A stretch of DNA of 55,203 nucleotides from an uncultured Sulfurovum sp. GTDB lineage: Bacteria; Campylobacterota; Campylobacteria; Campylobacterales; Sulfurovaceae. The DNA lies in NCBI GenBank assembly GCA_902727915.1, contig CACVAU010000002.1, positions 1 through 55,203 of the forward strand, read 5' to 3'. The notes under the pieces were generated by a model. It searched no databases and was not told the origin of the DNA. It saw only the letters and a program-made list of their open reading frames with translations. Below are positions 6,881-15,364 of this stretch, piece after piece. Every line of letters starts with the position of its first letter. Within the stretch, counting starts at the first letter, position 1. The position numbers were made by a program, and so were the translations under genes.

Positions 6881-8729
6881 TTAAAAATTCTCCAAAATCT
6901 TTTAAAAGCTCATCCATCTCAGTATCATCCATCTTTTCATATCCGTCAAAATCAATCTCTTTATGGTTTCGTATAAATTCTAAAAACTTCAAGTAAGGAC
7001 GATTATAAATTAAGTTACTAGCCACAGTATTGCCTAGATATTTTTCTAACTCTTCTAATTCTTTTTTCTCTTGAGCTGTTAACTCTTTTTTCATTTTAAG
7101 TCTATTAAAGTTGTTAATATGCTCTTGCATTGTTTCACTTACTGTAGATTTAACATTAAAATACTCTAATAAGACAATTGAAATATCAATACTTTCCGTA
7201 CCTTGCTTTTTCTCTGCAATAATATTTCCATCAAGTTCTTTAAGTATCGTAATCTCATCAGCCTGTCTACCCAATAGTGACATAGGGTTATGTGTAGTCA
7301 TAATAAACTGTATTTTTGGAAAAGTTTTTGTTAATTGATTTACCAGTTTACTTTGCCATCTAGGGTGTAAATGTTTATCAAATTCATCTATAAGAACTAT
7401 GCCCTCTATGGTTTCAGGAGTATAACCTACACCTAGGATTTTAATAAGCATATCAGTAATAAGCAATACATTCCCTCTGTAACCCTCACTTAAATCTTCA
7501 AGTCTTAAATGTGCAGCTTGATTATCTTTTTGGAAATAGTAATTTTTATCAGTAGCAACGAGTTTAAAGCCTTCTAAAAAGATATTAATCGTGTCAATAA
7601 AAGTTTGTTGTATTGTCGGTACTTTTTCATTTTTCTCTAAATCTAAAAACTCTAATAACCGTATCGGGTTTACAAAACCACTTGTATAATCTACAAAAAT
7701 AGAACTCGTAAAATCTCTATGAATAGTCCCATTCACTATCCCTTGAGCTACTTCTTTTACTTCATTTGTTTTTGAGGTAAAAAAGTTTGAACCATAAGCA
7801 AGAACAAAAGGTATAAAATAATTTTTATCAATCTCTCGTTTATCTTTTAAAATTTCTACTTTTTTCTCTTCATCATTATGAAAAATAATAAGTTCAGACT
7901 TCTCTTCTCCTTTTGAAATACAAGTATCATATTCAACTTGTTTAACATCGAGTGAGTCTTCCTTTAAAAGTCCTAATGTTATAGCTTGAAGAAGTGTTGT
8001 TTTCCCTATAGAATTTTGACCTATAATAATGTTTATTTTTTTTGAAAAATCTATAGAAAAATTTTGATATTGTTTAAAGTTTTGAATTCTTATTTTTTCT
8101 ATAAAAAGATTTAGATTTGAGATTTTTTTATCTAAAAAAAATGCTTTATTAAGATGATTCATTAAACTATTTAAATTATTAATAGTAGAATTATTTAAAT
8201 CAATTTTTAAAGATTTTTGATAATATTCAATTCCTTTATGATATTCATTTTTTTGTATATAGGCAACACCTAAATTATTATAAGCATTATTATCTTTAGA
8301 ATTTAATTCTATCGCCTTTTGGCAACATCCAATTCCTTTATCATACTCTTTTTTCCTAACATAAGAAGCTCCCAAACCCGTATAAAACTGAGAATTATTA
8401 GGATTTAGATCTATTGCTTTTTGAGAATATTCAATTGCTTCATCATACTTTCCATTATTAAAATAGTCCCTTGCTATATTATAATACAGCTTGTCTAATT
8501 CAAGTGCTTTCCCTTCCTCATTGTTTTGAACAATAACTTCTAACTTTTCTAAAAGTGCAATATCTACCTCAACAACAGCTTCTAAAGTATCAGAAAAACT
8601 TTTCTTGTCTTCTTTTTCTTTAAAACGTAACAATATTTGATAAATTTTTTCAGAAAAAACAGCCTCTAATAAGCCTATATGTTTCCATATATAATCATTT
8701 AATTTTTGGTCTATTGTTCCCATTTTCAT
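6873..8729 (-). CDS. TPR-containing SMC/OLD-like AAA ATPase of a Septu-like pair (PtuA-like)
   Basis: A 618-residue protein. Residues 82-180 hold three tetratricopeptide repeats (YYNIARDYFNNGKYDEAIEY, then two more units with the A-x-x-Y and P/N-x-N spacing). From about 212 an ABC/SMC-type ATPase follows: Walker A GQNSIGKTTLL (237-247), signature-like LSEGYRG (412-418), Walker B IVLIDEFDKHLHP (444-455) and the switch histidine TTHNP (478-482). This order matches the AAA_21/PtuA group of defence ATPases. The HNH gene overlaps its 3' end. The TPR block is not part of canonical Septu PtuA as I know it. The start may be this ATG or the third codon's ATG, which has GGATG upstream. Confidence 0.8.
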   Translation of the reverse strand: MKMGTIDQKLNDYIWKHIGLLEAVFSEKIYQILLRFKEKEDKKSFSDTLEAVVEVDIALLEKLEVIVQNNEEGKALELDKLYYNIARDYFNNGKYDEAIEYSQKAIDLNPNNSQFYTGLGASYVRKKEYDKGIGCCQKAIELNSKDNNAYNNLGVAYIQKNEYHKGIEYYQKSLKIDLNNSTINNLNSLMNHLNKAFFLDKKISNLNLFIEKIRIQNFKQYQNFSIDFSKKINIIIGQNSIGKTTLLQAITLGLLKEDSLDVKQVEYDTCISKGEEKSELIIFHNDEEKKVEILKDKREIDKNYFIPFVLAYGSNFFTSKTNEVKEVAQGIVNGTIHRDFTSSIFVDYTSGFVNPIRLLEFLDLEKNEKVPTIQQTFIDTINIFLEGFKLVATDKNYYFQKDNQAAHLRLEDLSEGYRGNVLLITDMLIKILGVGYTPETIEGIVLIDEFDKHLHPRWQSKLVNQLTKTFPKIQFIMTTHNPMSLLGRQADEITILKELDGNIIAEKKQGTESIDISIVLLEYFNVKSTVSETMQEHINNFNRLKMKKELTAQEKKELEELEKYLGNTVASNLIYNRPYLKFLEFIRNHKEIDFDGYEKMDDTEMDELLKDFGEFLND

Positions 8730-8806
8730 CCAATTTGTTTTATTTTATTCTTTCTATTATAACCAAAAGTACCCTAAATAATAAGTGCTATTTTAAAGCA
8801 AAAAAT

Positions 8807-9235
8807 TTAACTTTCTTGTGCTACCTTTAGCAACTCCATCCCCTTAAAAACCCCAAGTCTTAACAACGCTTTATCATTCGTCATAAACACATCACACTCA
8901 GCACGTACAGCAGAGTTTAAAACCATTAAATCTTCAAAGTCTTTAAATGATTCAGAAAAGAAATCACTTTTTGCATTGACAAAATCACTATGAGCTAAAT
9001 AAAAAGGTCTTATCTCAAAAGACAAAGCATCAATAGACTCAATCACCTTAACCTCATCATATTTTCTTTTTTCCGTCAAAATATAATAAAAAGTAGTAAT
9101 AAAATCTGAAGAGAAAAGAAAGTTTAATGAAACATCATCTTTTTTCTCCATGTACCACGCTACAGAAGCTTCTGAAGTTGGTCGTTTTGTGTCTAGTAAA
9201 TCTAAACAGATATTAGCATCTAAGAAAGTATTCAT
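8807..9235 (-). CDS. PIN-domain toxin (VapC-like)
   Basis: A 142-residue PIN-fold RNase: MNTFLDANICLDLLDTKRP carries the first acidic residue (D6), FKDFEDLMVLNSAVRAECDVFMTNDKALL carries the D-x-E-D pair and the T-x-D-K motif. VapC-type toxins cleave tRNA or rRNA. Its ATG overlaps the stop of the upstream antitoxin gene by one base. The intact gene resembles the broken PIN fragment at 2375-2611. Confidence 0.85.
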   Translation of the reverse strand: MNTFLDANICLDLLDTKRPTSEASVAWYMEKKDDVSLNFLFSSDFITTFYYILTEKRKYDEVKVIESIDALSFEIRPFYLAHSDFVNAKSDFFSESFKDFEDLMVLNSAVRAECDVFMTNDKALLRLGVFKGMELLKVAQES

Positions 9236-9504
9236 TATTTCTCTTCTTTTAAAGCATGTTCTTGTTTCATCTCTTTAAATGTTGTATCACCTATTTGACC
9301 ATCGAGCATACCAATAAAACTACCAGTTCTTTTATTTGCACTCTTTTCAATGGTCTCTAAAATAGAAGGTTCTTTGACAATGGCTTTAAAATAAGTGTTA
9401 AGAACCTCAGTGAAATTTTTTTGTTGTTCAAGTAAAATTACTTGTGCTTTTTCAATCACTTCTTTATCTAAAAGAAAGTTCTTTCGTACTTTTAGGGTAG
9501 CCAT
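9235..9504 (-). CDS. Antitoxin partner of the PIN toxin
   Basis: An 89-residue protein, MATLKVRKNFLLDKEVIEKAQVILLEQ…, consistent with a short ribbon-helix-helix DNA-binding N-terminus followed by a helical toxin-binding tail rich in K and E. The family is not certain. The call rests mainly on position: it lies directly upstream of the PIN gene with a one-base stop/start overlap, and its promoter region carries a strong palindrome. AAGGAG stands before the ATG. Confidence 0.75.
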   Translation of the reverse strand: MATLKVRKNFLLDKEVIEKAQVILLEQQKNFTEVLNTYFKAIVKEPSILETIEKSANKRTGSFIGMLDGQIGDTTFKEMKQEHALKEEK

Positions 9505-9519
9505 ATCAAACTCCTTATT

Positions 9520-9546
9520 ATATATGTATATTTTATATACATATAT
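9520..9546. promoter_or_regulatory. Operator palindrome upstream of the VapBC-like genes
   Basis: A 12-bp perfect inverted repeat (ATATATGTATAT / ATATACATATAT) with a 3-base centre, 16 bp before the antitoxin ATG. Type II antitoxins repress their own operons through such sites, and this one overlaps the expected promoter. Confidence 0.7.
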
Positions 9547-9583
9547 TAACCTAAGTAACTTAAAATATTAAAAACCTTCTCCT

Positions 9584-9898
9584 CTATATAGTCTGAAACC
9601 TCTCAAACATATCAGGATACTTATCTGTCAAAGCAAGTAAAGTAGTAGCCTGTTCATTCGGTGTACTTGTTCCCAACTCCCACTTCTCTAAAGTTCGTGT
9701 AGATATACGTAAATAATTTGCAAAAACAGCACGGCTCATATTGTATTTGTCTCTTATAGAACGAATCTCTTCTGCTTTTAAAACTTTTCGTTCTTTTGGT
9801 TCCAGTGTCGTAGTTTTAAGCGTTATTTTCTTTTCTTCAAAAGCCTTAGCATCTTCAAGACCTTCTCTTAACTCTTCAAATAAGTTTCTATTGTCCAT
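9584..9898 (-). CDS. HigA-like antitoxin (XRE/Cro helix-turn-helix)
   Basis: A 104-residue protein with a Cro-type helix-turn-helix in its second half: IRDKYNMSRAVFANYLRISTRTLEKWELG, followed by PNEQATTLLAL. It starts 11 bp inside the toxin gene with a strong AGGAG ahead, so the toxin is translated first, the gene order typical of higBA. It should neutralise the toxin and repress the operon. Confidence 0.85.
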   Translation of the reverse strand: MDNRNLFEELREGLEDAKAFEEKKITLKTTTLEPKERKVLKAEEIRSIRDKYNMSRAVFANYLRISTRTLEKWELGTSTPNEQATTLLALTDKYPDMFERFQTI

Positions 9899-10211
9899 TT
9901 TTAATCTCCTCTGCTATGTTTTTAAGTATCTTTTTTTCATTTTGAGTTAAATCAGTCATTTCATTTTTTGCATATACTGTGAGTAAATGTATATGCTCTT
10001 TATCTGTTACATACAGATAGATAATACGAATACCACCTCTTTTTCCTTTACCTTTTACTGACCAACGAACTTTTTTAAGTCCACCTGTACCAGAGATAGT
10101 ATCTCCCAAGTTGGGTTGTTCTAACAGAAAGTTTTGAAAAGCTCTATAACTCTCTTCATCAAAATAATTATCACGCAATTTTTCAAATATTTTTGATTCT
10201 ATGAATATCAT
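9888..10211 (-). CDS. HigB2/RelE-like toxin
   Basis: A 107-residue protein with the family hallmark NLGDTISGTGGLKKVRWSVK followed by KGKRGGIRIIYLYV, as in HigB2/RelE-type mRNA interferases (GD-x-I-x-GTGG-x-RK-x-RW and R-x-IYY). Translation starts at ATG 10211, which matches the family's N-terminus (MIFIE…F). A promoter-like TTGACA-17-TACAAT lies immediately before it, with the -10 only 2 nt from the ATG. The antitoxin gene overlaps the 3' end. Confidence 0.87.
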   Translation of the reverse strand: MIFIESKIFEKLRDNYFDEESYRAFQNFLLEQPNLGDTISGTGGLKKVRWSVKGKGKRGGIRIIYLYVTDKEHIHLLTVYAKNEMTDLTQNEKKILKNIAEEIKNGQ

Positions 10212-10228
10212 ATATTGTACCTAGTTTG

Positions 10229-10252
10229 GGTATAGTTGTCAAATCCTATACC
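10229..10252. promoter_or_regulatory. Inverted repeat upstream of the HigBA-like genes
   Basis: GGTATAG and CTATACC are separated by 10 bases and cover the TTGACA hexamer (10242-10237). It is a plausible operator for the Cro-type antitoxin. Confidence 0.45.
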
Positions 10253-10347
10253 TTTTAATTTTAAATAATATTAACATAAAAGAATAATTATAGTTAAAAA
10301 TATTTCAAATTGTCATATTTTTATCTAATAAACCCTACAGCAACCCA

Positions 10348-12618
10348 TCAATCATCATAAATCATCTTCATATATTCATGCTTCATTTGCTCTGGTTTAT
10401 TTAAGGACTTGAGTGTTAGTTCAAGCATCTGTTGTATTGATTTCTTGATGCTTTTTTTAGATAAACTTGGATCTTCTAAATGGATAACAAAACTGTAAAA
10501 CTTTCCAGATTTTTTAAATCCTCCTACCAACCAATGTGTGCCATTAATGTGGCTTTCTTGTGCAAATAAAAATTTAACTTTGATATAGTTTCGCATCCAT
10601 TTAAGCGTTCCATATTGTTTATAGATAGGGGTTTTAAAAAGTGTTTTTAACGTTATTTTTTTCTCTTTTTCAAAAAACTTCTGAAATGCAGGAGAAAGCG
10701 CTGTGGGTGAATGTAATGAAAAGTTTTTAATGGGCGATTCAATGTGCGTATTATTGATGTCATGGTAGTCAAAGTCTTTAATGAGCTTTGCATCGAAAAA
10801 GTTTGTATTGTTTTGATAAAGTAGTTGTGTAATTTTATGTAAACTCACTTGAAAGTCAAGTGGTGACATTTGTAGTTTTCCTAAACCTAAATCTTCACGA
10901 GGCTCATTGTTTTGTAGCGTTCTAAGTGCTAAATTACGATACAGAATTTCAATCTCTTTCATGTAAATGGGGGTGTAGTGACTCTGCTCTCCTTTTGTAT
11001 CTTTCACCTTATATTTTGTAAAACCATCATACAAAGGTAAAAGTGAACCCCCAGCAAATAAGCGTCTGGCATCGACCCAAGAATTACCTCGACACTGTTT
11101 CGTACCTCCTAAACTTGGCATAGTGTCAATGCGTTTATTACAATATTTGGTATAGTATTTGTCTCCCCTATTGGCAAAAAGTATACCTGTAAAAAGTTTA
11201 GCGAGGTTCCCTATTTCTGGAGGGTTTTGATAGCTGGAATTCTTTTGAAAAATTCGTAAAAACTCCCCTTTATCATTGACAACCGAAACCCAAGCACTTG
11301 AAAGGTTCAAATTCTCCGAAGCACGTTCCATGTAACGGTTAAAGTAAAAATTATCATTCAAATAAAAATTGATATTCACATTGGTAATAATCTTACTTTT
11401 GGCGTTAATATTATAGTCCTGAGAAAGCGTATCTAGCTCTTGACCAATAATCTCTTTGGTACTTCCTAAAAGTGCTTTACTACGGCTAGGTAAGGTCGTA
11501 AATGCCTCTTGATTTTGTGCTGTAATTTTTCCCACAACTTCCATAAGCGTGTCAGGGAAATACGGTATTTTAGGTTGCGTAAGTTTTGAAATTTGTGACT
11601 TCATGTAAAAACTATTGCTAATTAATTCTGAAGCATTCACTATCTTAATGGCCTCTTCTTTAATACGCGCCCACTGTTCTTTTTGTACTTTTAATGAACG
11701 GTCAATTCGATACGTTTTTTTATACATAGCAAGTAAAATAATTTGCTCAATTTCTGTTAACTTTAGAACCTCTTTACCAAAAAATATTTCAGAAGCATCT
11801 CTAAATCCAAACCCTTTACCTTCGGCAAAAAAGAAACTCTTTTCAGAGAGTAGCCATCGTTTAAAATTTGCTCCCTCATCTTTTTTAAGTTGATGATAAA
11901 ATGTTTTAGACAGTCCCAATCGTTCTCTATTATCAGATACTTTCGCCAAATGTTTGATGGAAAAAGCCGTCACTAACTGTTGCGTTAACGTAGGATTAGG
12001 ACGAACAGAAAACTCTTGTTCCCATAGCAGTCGTGAAACCACATCCATGCTCTCTACAAAAGGAGCAAACGCATCCATTCCATTAAAGTATCTTGGGTTT
12101 TGCCAAACACCATTCAGAAAAGAAGTTGCATTATTATCAAAGTCTAAGTGAGGGTCATATTGTTCTTTCATAAGCGACCAAAAAAAGTCAGGTGTTTGTT
12201 CTAAAAAAAGTGAAGGATGTTCATTAAAACTTTGAGGTTGTGCAATGCTTCCTGCCAATCGTCCCTCTTGATCTCGGATGACAATTCCCACATCATAATA
12301 AAAATTAGGCAATAATTTATCTTCAAAGGTCTTACTATCTGGCTTCCCTGAAATTAGAAAAGTATAATAAAAAAAGAGAAAAAGCATCACAAGAAAAGGA
12401 ATGAAAACAATCTTTTTTAAAAGCATTTTTTTTAAAAAAGAGAGAAACTTAAAAACATCCATTATCATCGCCAAAGCATAAACAAATACCACCTTAGGTA
12501 AAAGTATCAAAAGTTCTTTATAGCCTTCAAGCGTGCTTTTTTTAAGTGCATAGTACCACTTTAACTCTGCAACCATTGAGTTAAATTTTAATTTAATATT
12601 CCAAACTAAATCTATCAT
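10348..12618 (-). CDS. Class A PBP-like membrane protein with degenerate glycosyltransferase and transpeptidase motifs
   Basis: A 756-residue protein with two hydrophobic segments (about 36-58 and 69-90) and a large, presumably periplasmic remainder. Residues 208-216 (NPTLTQQLV) match the GT51 STITQQ motif, and 270-301 (FGFRDASEIFFGKEVLKLTEIEQ and onward) match the motif after it (yG…A…FGK…LtlaEaA). The ED-x-x-F-x-x-H-x-G motif survives only as KEQYDPHLDF (151-160), and the R-K-x-x-E segment is not recognisable. In the transpeptidase part the S-x-x-K position reads GNLAKLF (470-476), so the serine is missing, and no KTG is seen before THWLVGGFKKSGKFYSF. It is probably a non-catalytic or altered peptidoglycan polymerase. 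It is translated 3 bp after a large membrane protein gene. Confidence 0.6.
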   Translation of the reverse strand: MIDLVWNIKLKFNSMVAELKWYYALKKSTLEGYKELLILLPKVVFVYALAMIMDVFKFLSFLKKMLLKKIVFIPFLVMLFLFFYYTFLISGKPDSKTFEDKLLPNFYYDVGIVIRDQEGRLAGSIAQPQSFNEHPSLFLEQTPDFFWSLMKEQYDPHLDFDNNATSFLNGVWQNPRYFNGMDAFAPFVESMDVVSRLLWEQEFSVRPNPTLTQQLVTAFSIKHLAKVSDNRERLGLSKTFYHQLKKDEGANFKRWLLSEKSFFFAEGKGFGFRDASEIFFGKEVLKLTEIEQIILLAMYKKTYRIDRSLKVQKEQWARIKEEAIKIVNASELISNSFYMKSQISKLTQPKIPYFPDTLMEVVGKITAQNQEAFTTLPSRSKALLGSTKEIIGQELDTLSQDYNINAKSKIITNVNINFYLNDNFYFNRYMERASENLNLSSAWVSVVNDKGEFLRIFQKNSSYQNPPEIGNLAKLFTGILFANRGDKYYTKYCNKRIDTMPSLGGTKQCRGNSWVDARRLFAGGSLLPLYDGFTKYKVKDTKGEQSHYTPIYMKEIEILYRNLALRTLQNNEPREDLGLGKLQMSPLDFQVSLHKITQLLYQNNTNFFDAKLIKDFDYHDINNTHIESPIKNFSLHSPTALSPAFQKFFEKEKKITLKTLFKTPIYKQYGTLKWMRNYIKVKFLFAQESHINGTHWLVGGFKKSGKFYSFVIHLEDPSLSKKSIKKSIQQMLELTLKSLNKPEQMKHEYMKMIYDD

Positions 12619-12621
12619 TGT

Positions 12622-14145
12622 TTACAACTCATCAATCTGGGCTAAAAGGGTATCGTACTTATTTTTATTGACTTTATAGACTTGAAATGTCAATGTATTA
12701 AAGTTTTTAAGTCGATTTTGATGCACAGGCAACAGTGCGTCATATTCAACATTACTTCCTGATAAGGTTACCATTTTATCGAGTTGAAAACGGGTTATAA
12801 TCTCATAAACCCTACTGTTACGTTTTTGGTTGGGGATAATTAAATGATAAAAGAAATGCCCCTCAAAGATAAAAGGTTTTAAGGTGGGTCGTACAACATA
12901 TTTCTGATATTCAAGAATGTTGTCTTCACTAAAATAACGTGCCCGATAGGGGTCTTTAGACAAGATGGTAAAAAAGAAAATAAAGAAATCCACTAAAAAC
13001 CCCAGTCCAATTGCTTTTACATCACTTTGCGTAACATCTGTGGGATTTTGAATCTCTTCTAAAGCCACGACTTTGGTATCGCTAAACGGTAAAATTGCCA
13101 ACAAAACATTAATGGTTCTGCCTATTAATTGCTGTTCATCATTTGAATCAAAAAATGCTACTTTTTCTAAAAACTTTAAAGAATTAAGATTTTCCATAAT
13201 GGCATTAATCTTTTGGGTAATGGTACTGTCAGGACAACTTATTTGTCGTCCTAACGATTCCATTACCATACGTTTCGCCCCTTTATGTTTCGCCAAAACT
13301 TTAGGTAAAAGTAAAATCTCACCTCCTCTAAAAAGTCGGTTAATGGTCTCAATTTTTTTATTGACTTCGGATTCAAGTTTATCGATATTGTCTGTTTTTA
13401 CATTAAACTTTGTAATCATATATTTCACCGATTCAATCTCAGCACTTATTCTCAACTTGACATCAGAAACACTTTCTAAATGGCTTTTAAACAAACTGCT
13501 CTCAAATTTACGTAAAGCACTTCGAGGGCCAGGCTTAGGAATTTTAGTTTCATCACAAGTTCCTCCTACGGTACGCTCTTCAAGCGATTTTTCCATAGAA
13601 TAATTACTCAACTTTTCTAAAGAGATAAAAATGTCATTAAAACTACTCTCGGCATCCTCTAAACGCTCTTGCACTATTTCGAGTTGTAAAGTAACATTTC
13701 TAACAGCAAACTCAGAAGCAGAAAAAATCTTATAATAAAAATTAAAACTAAAAAGTACGGAGATAAAAAGAGAAAGTAAATACGTCACCAACAGCAAAGT
13801 TGCCCTTAAAATATGACGAGAAAAAAATTCTCTCAAATAAAGCTGACTAATGGCATAAACCAATGCCAATTGAATCACCCCAACCACAGCAAAAAAGAGA
13901 ACTTTTGTTAACCAAAATCCATCAGAAACAAGAGAAAGAAAACCATAGTAAGACGTAGCAAAAGAGATTAGAGAAAGAAGCAATACAGCCTGATAAGAGA
14001 TATGTTGCTTAAAAAAATCCTGAGATTTACCCAGACCATTACGAATAAAGTCACGAATAAACGTCAAAATTTCGATGAATATTCCTAAGAATACATTGAT
14101 AAGTTCTAAAAAAGGATTGGTGGTTTTATTGCGTTTATAATTCAT
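12622..14145 (-). CDS. Polytopic membrane protein with large coiled-coil extramembrane domain, unknown function
   Basis: A 507-residue protein of no family I can name. There are four hydrophobic segments in the first 140 residues (about 12-35, 50-72, 78-100, 112-137). A 230-residue soluble, heptad-rich region follows (LQLEIVQERLEDAESSFNDI…) with two cysteines (GGTCDE, QISCPD), then one membrane segment near 375-395 (GLGFLVDFFIFFFTILS), then a 110-residue soluble tail. It ends 3 bp before the PBP-like gene, so the two form an operon, and their products probably act together at the envelope. Confidence 0.6.
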   Translation of the reverse strand: MNYKRNKTTNPFLELINVFLGIFIEILTFIRDFIRNGLGKSQDFFKQHISYQAVLLLSLISFATSYYGFLSLVSDGFWLTKVLFFAVVGVIQLALVYAISQLYLREFFSRHILRATLLLVTYLLSLFISVLFSFNFYYKIFSASEFAVRNVTLQLEIVQERLEDAESSFNDIFISLEKLSNYSMEKSLEERTVGGTCDETKIPKPGPRSALRKFESSLFKSHLESVSDVKLRISAEIESVKYMITKFNVKTDNIDKLESEVNKKIETINRLFRGGEILLLPKVLAKHKGAKRMVMESLGRQISCPDSTITQKINAIMENLNSLKFLEKVAFFDSNDEQQLIGRTINVLLAILPFSDTKVVALEEIQNPTDVTQSDVKAIGLGFLVDFFIFFFTILSKDPYRARYFSEDNILEYQKYVVRPTLKPFIFEGHFFYHLIIPNQKRNSRVYEIITRFQLDKMVTLSGSNVEYDALLPVHQNRLKNFNTLTFQVYKVNKNKYDTLLAQIDEL

Positions 14146-14313
14146 TTATGACCCATATGTAGTTAAAAAGCTTATATAATAATCTTTCATTATTAATCTA
14201 GGGCTATATTATACTAAATGATGTCTAAAAAGATAAAGACGTTACAATTACCATTATTTCGGTATCTTAGAATGTTTTTAAGCATTAAAAATACTTAAAA
14301 AACACAGTCTAAA

Positions 14314-15333
14314 CTAATGAGAAAGCAACTCTAAAGTTAAGCCATCTATGAACGCCTCATCTGAACGTTCAGCTAAGCCACTCTCTTCCAACTTTCTCTG
14401 AACCACAGTCAACTTATCATCAATATAATCCATCACATCTTCAAGCTTTTCATTGCCCTCTTTTACTGAAGTAATGTAAACTCTGTTTTGTAAAGGAAAG
14501 GTGATAAAGTCATGGTCGATTAACTCTTCAACCTCATCGATGACACGCACAGCATGAGAAAGTGCTTTAAAGTCTACCCCTTTAGCTGAAGCCCTTGCAC
14601 GGTTTCCAAATTGCTCTTCCATCTCTGTAATCTTCTCTGAAAAATACGCAATGGTTACTGTACCTAAAAAGCGTTTTCCTAACACCTCAACATATTTACC
14701 TTGTTTGGGTTCACCTGAACCACGTGAGGTATCTCCCATGGCATAGTTAATGTACTTATATGGATGTTCCTCAAAAAGCTTATCTATCTGAGGAAACATG
14801 GTTTCAAGTTTGTTTGAACCTTGCTCTTGAACTAAGGCATTAAAGTAGTTTACAAAAGAATGCAATTCGTTAAAACGTTCACCTCGTACATTGTAAACTT
14901 TACTCTGCCCTACACAATAGCCCACAAAGGAATGCAAGTTTCGGTTATAGAACTTTTTATAATTCTCCATAATAATGCTGGTAAACTTTTCGTCATTAAA
15001 AACTTGAGTATCAGCTCTAAACATCGAAAAGAGTATGTCCATCGCCCCTGTTTCACCTTTTTTTAATAAGGTAAAAAATTTATAAATGGAAAAAAGTTGT
15101 AAGTCAATGTCATCTTTTGAGTTCTTCGTATTGTCCTCGTTGGAATTAAAGTTATAGTGTTCGATATCTCTTTTTAGTAAAACATCATTTTTATTGGGTA
15201 TAAAAATTCCTTTATAGTCCGTATCCGAATTTGGATTGTCCGTACCATAAAGTTTTGAGCCATACATGGTAATGTAAACCACTTGACAGTTCTGTTCTTC
15301 TTCAAAATTTTGTATTAATTTTTTTATATTCAT
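14314..15333 (-). CDS. Predicted nucleotidyltransferase (pol beta superfamily, YcgL-like)
   Basis: A 339-residue protein with the nucleotidyltransferase core YGSKLYGTDNPNSDTDYKGI at residues 24-43: the GS motif is followed by D-x-D, which binds the two metals. Helical regions fill the rest. Members of this group (PF10127-like) have no settled function; tRNA or small-molecule nucleotidylation is possible. TATAAT at 15348-15343 is 9 nt before the ATG and no Shine-Dalgarno is visible, which suggests a nearly leaderless mRNA. The 168-bp gap downstream (14146-14313) holds a weak hairpin at 14274-14303 and nothing else I recognise. Confidence 0.8.
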   Translation of the reverse strand: MNIKKLIQNFEEEQNCQVVYITMYGSKLYGTDNPNSDTDYKGIFIPNKNDVLLKRDIEHYNFNSNEDNTKNSKDDIDLQLFSIYKFFTLLKKGETGAMDILFSMFRADTQVFNDEKFTSIIMENYKKFYNRNLHSFVGYCVGQSKVYNVRGERFNELHSFVNYFNALVQEQGSNKLETMFPQIDKLFEEHPYKYINYAMGDTSRGSGEPKQGKYVEVLGKRFLGTVTIAYFSEKITEMEEQFGNRARASAKGVDFKALSHAVRVIDEVEELIDHDFITFPLQNRVYITSVKEGNEKLEDVMDYIDDKLTVVQRKLEESGLAERSDEAFIDGLTLELLSH

Positions 15334-15342
15334 AGTGGAAGT

Positions 15343-15348
15343 ATTATA
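15343..15348 (-). promoter_or_regulatory. -10 box 9 nt before the nucleotidyltransferase ATG
   Basis: TATAATACTTCCACT precedes the ATG on the minus strand, with no purine-rich ribosome-binding site. The expected start point leaves a leader of at most about 3 nt. Confidence 0.5.
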
Positions 15349-15364
15349 ACCAATAATTTACAGC

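Noticed and set aside
10214..10242. A near-perfect sigma-70 promoter (TTGACA-17-TACAAT) for the HigBA-like genes
   Set aside because: Its -10 is only 2 nt from the ATG at 10211, so transcription would start inside the second codon. The toxin's family N-terminus begins at that ATG, so either the match is by chance or the start differs; it is not listed as a firm promoter.
13073..13603. A 176-codon plus-strand frame opposite the membrane protein gene
   Set aside because: It lies wholly inside a well-supported minus-strand gene, is serine/leucine-rich like antisense shadows, and has no start signals.
14274..14303. Hairpin GTTTTTAAG / CTTAAAAAAC as a strong terminator of the nucleotidyltransferase gene
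   Set aside because: The stem is made almost only of A-T pairs and there is no T-run after it on the minus strand.
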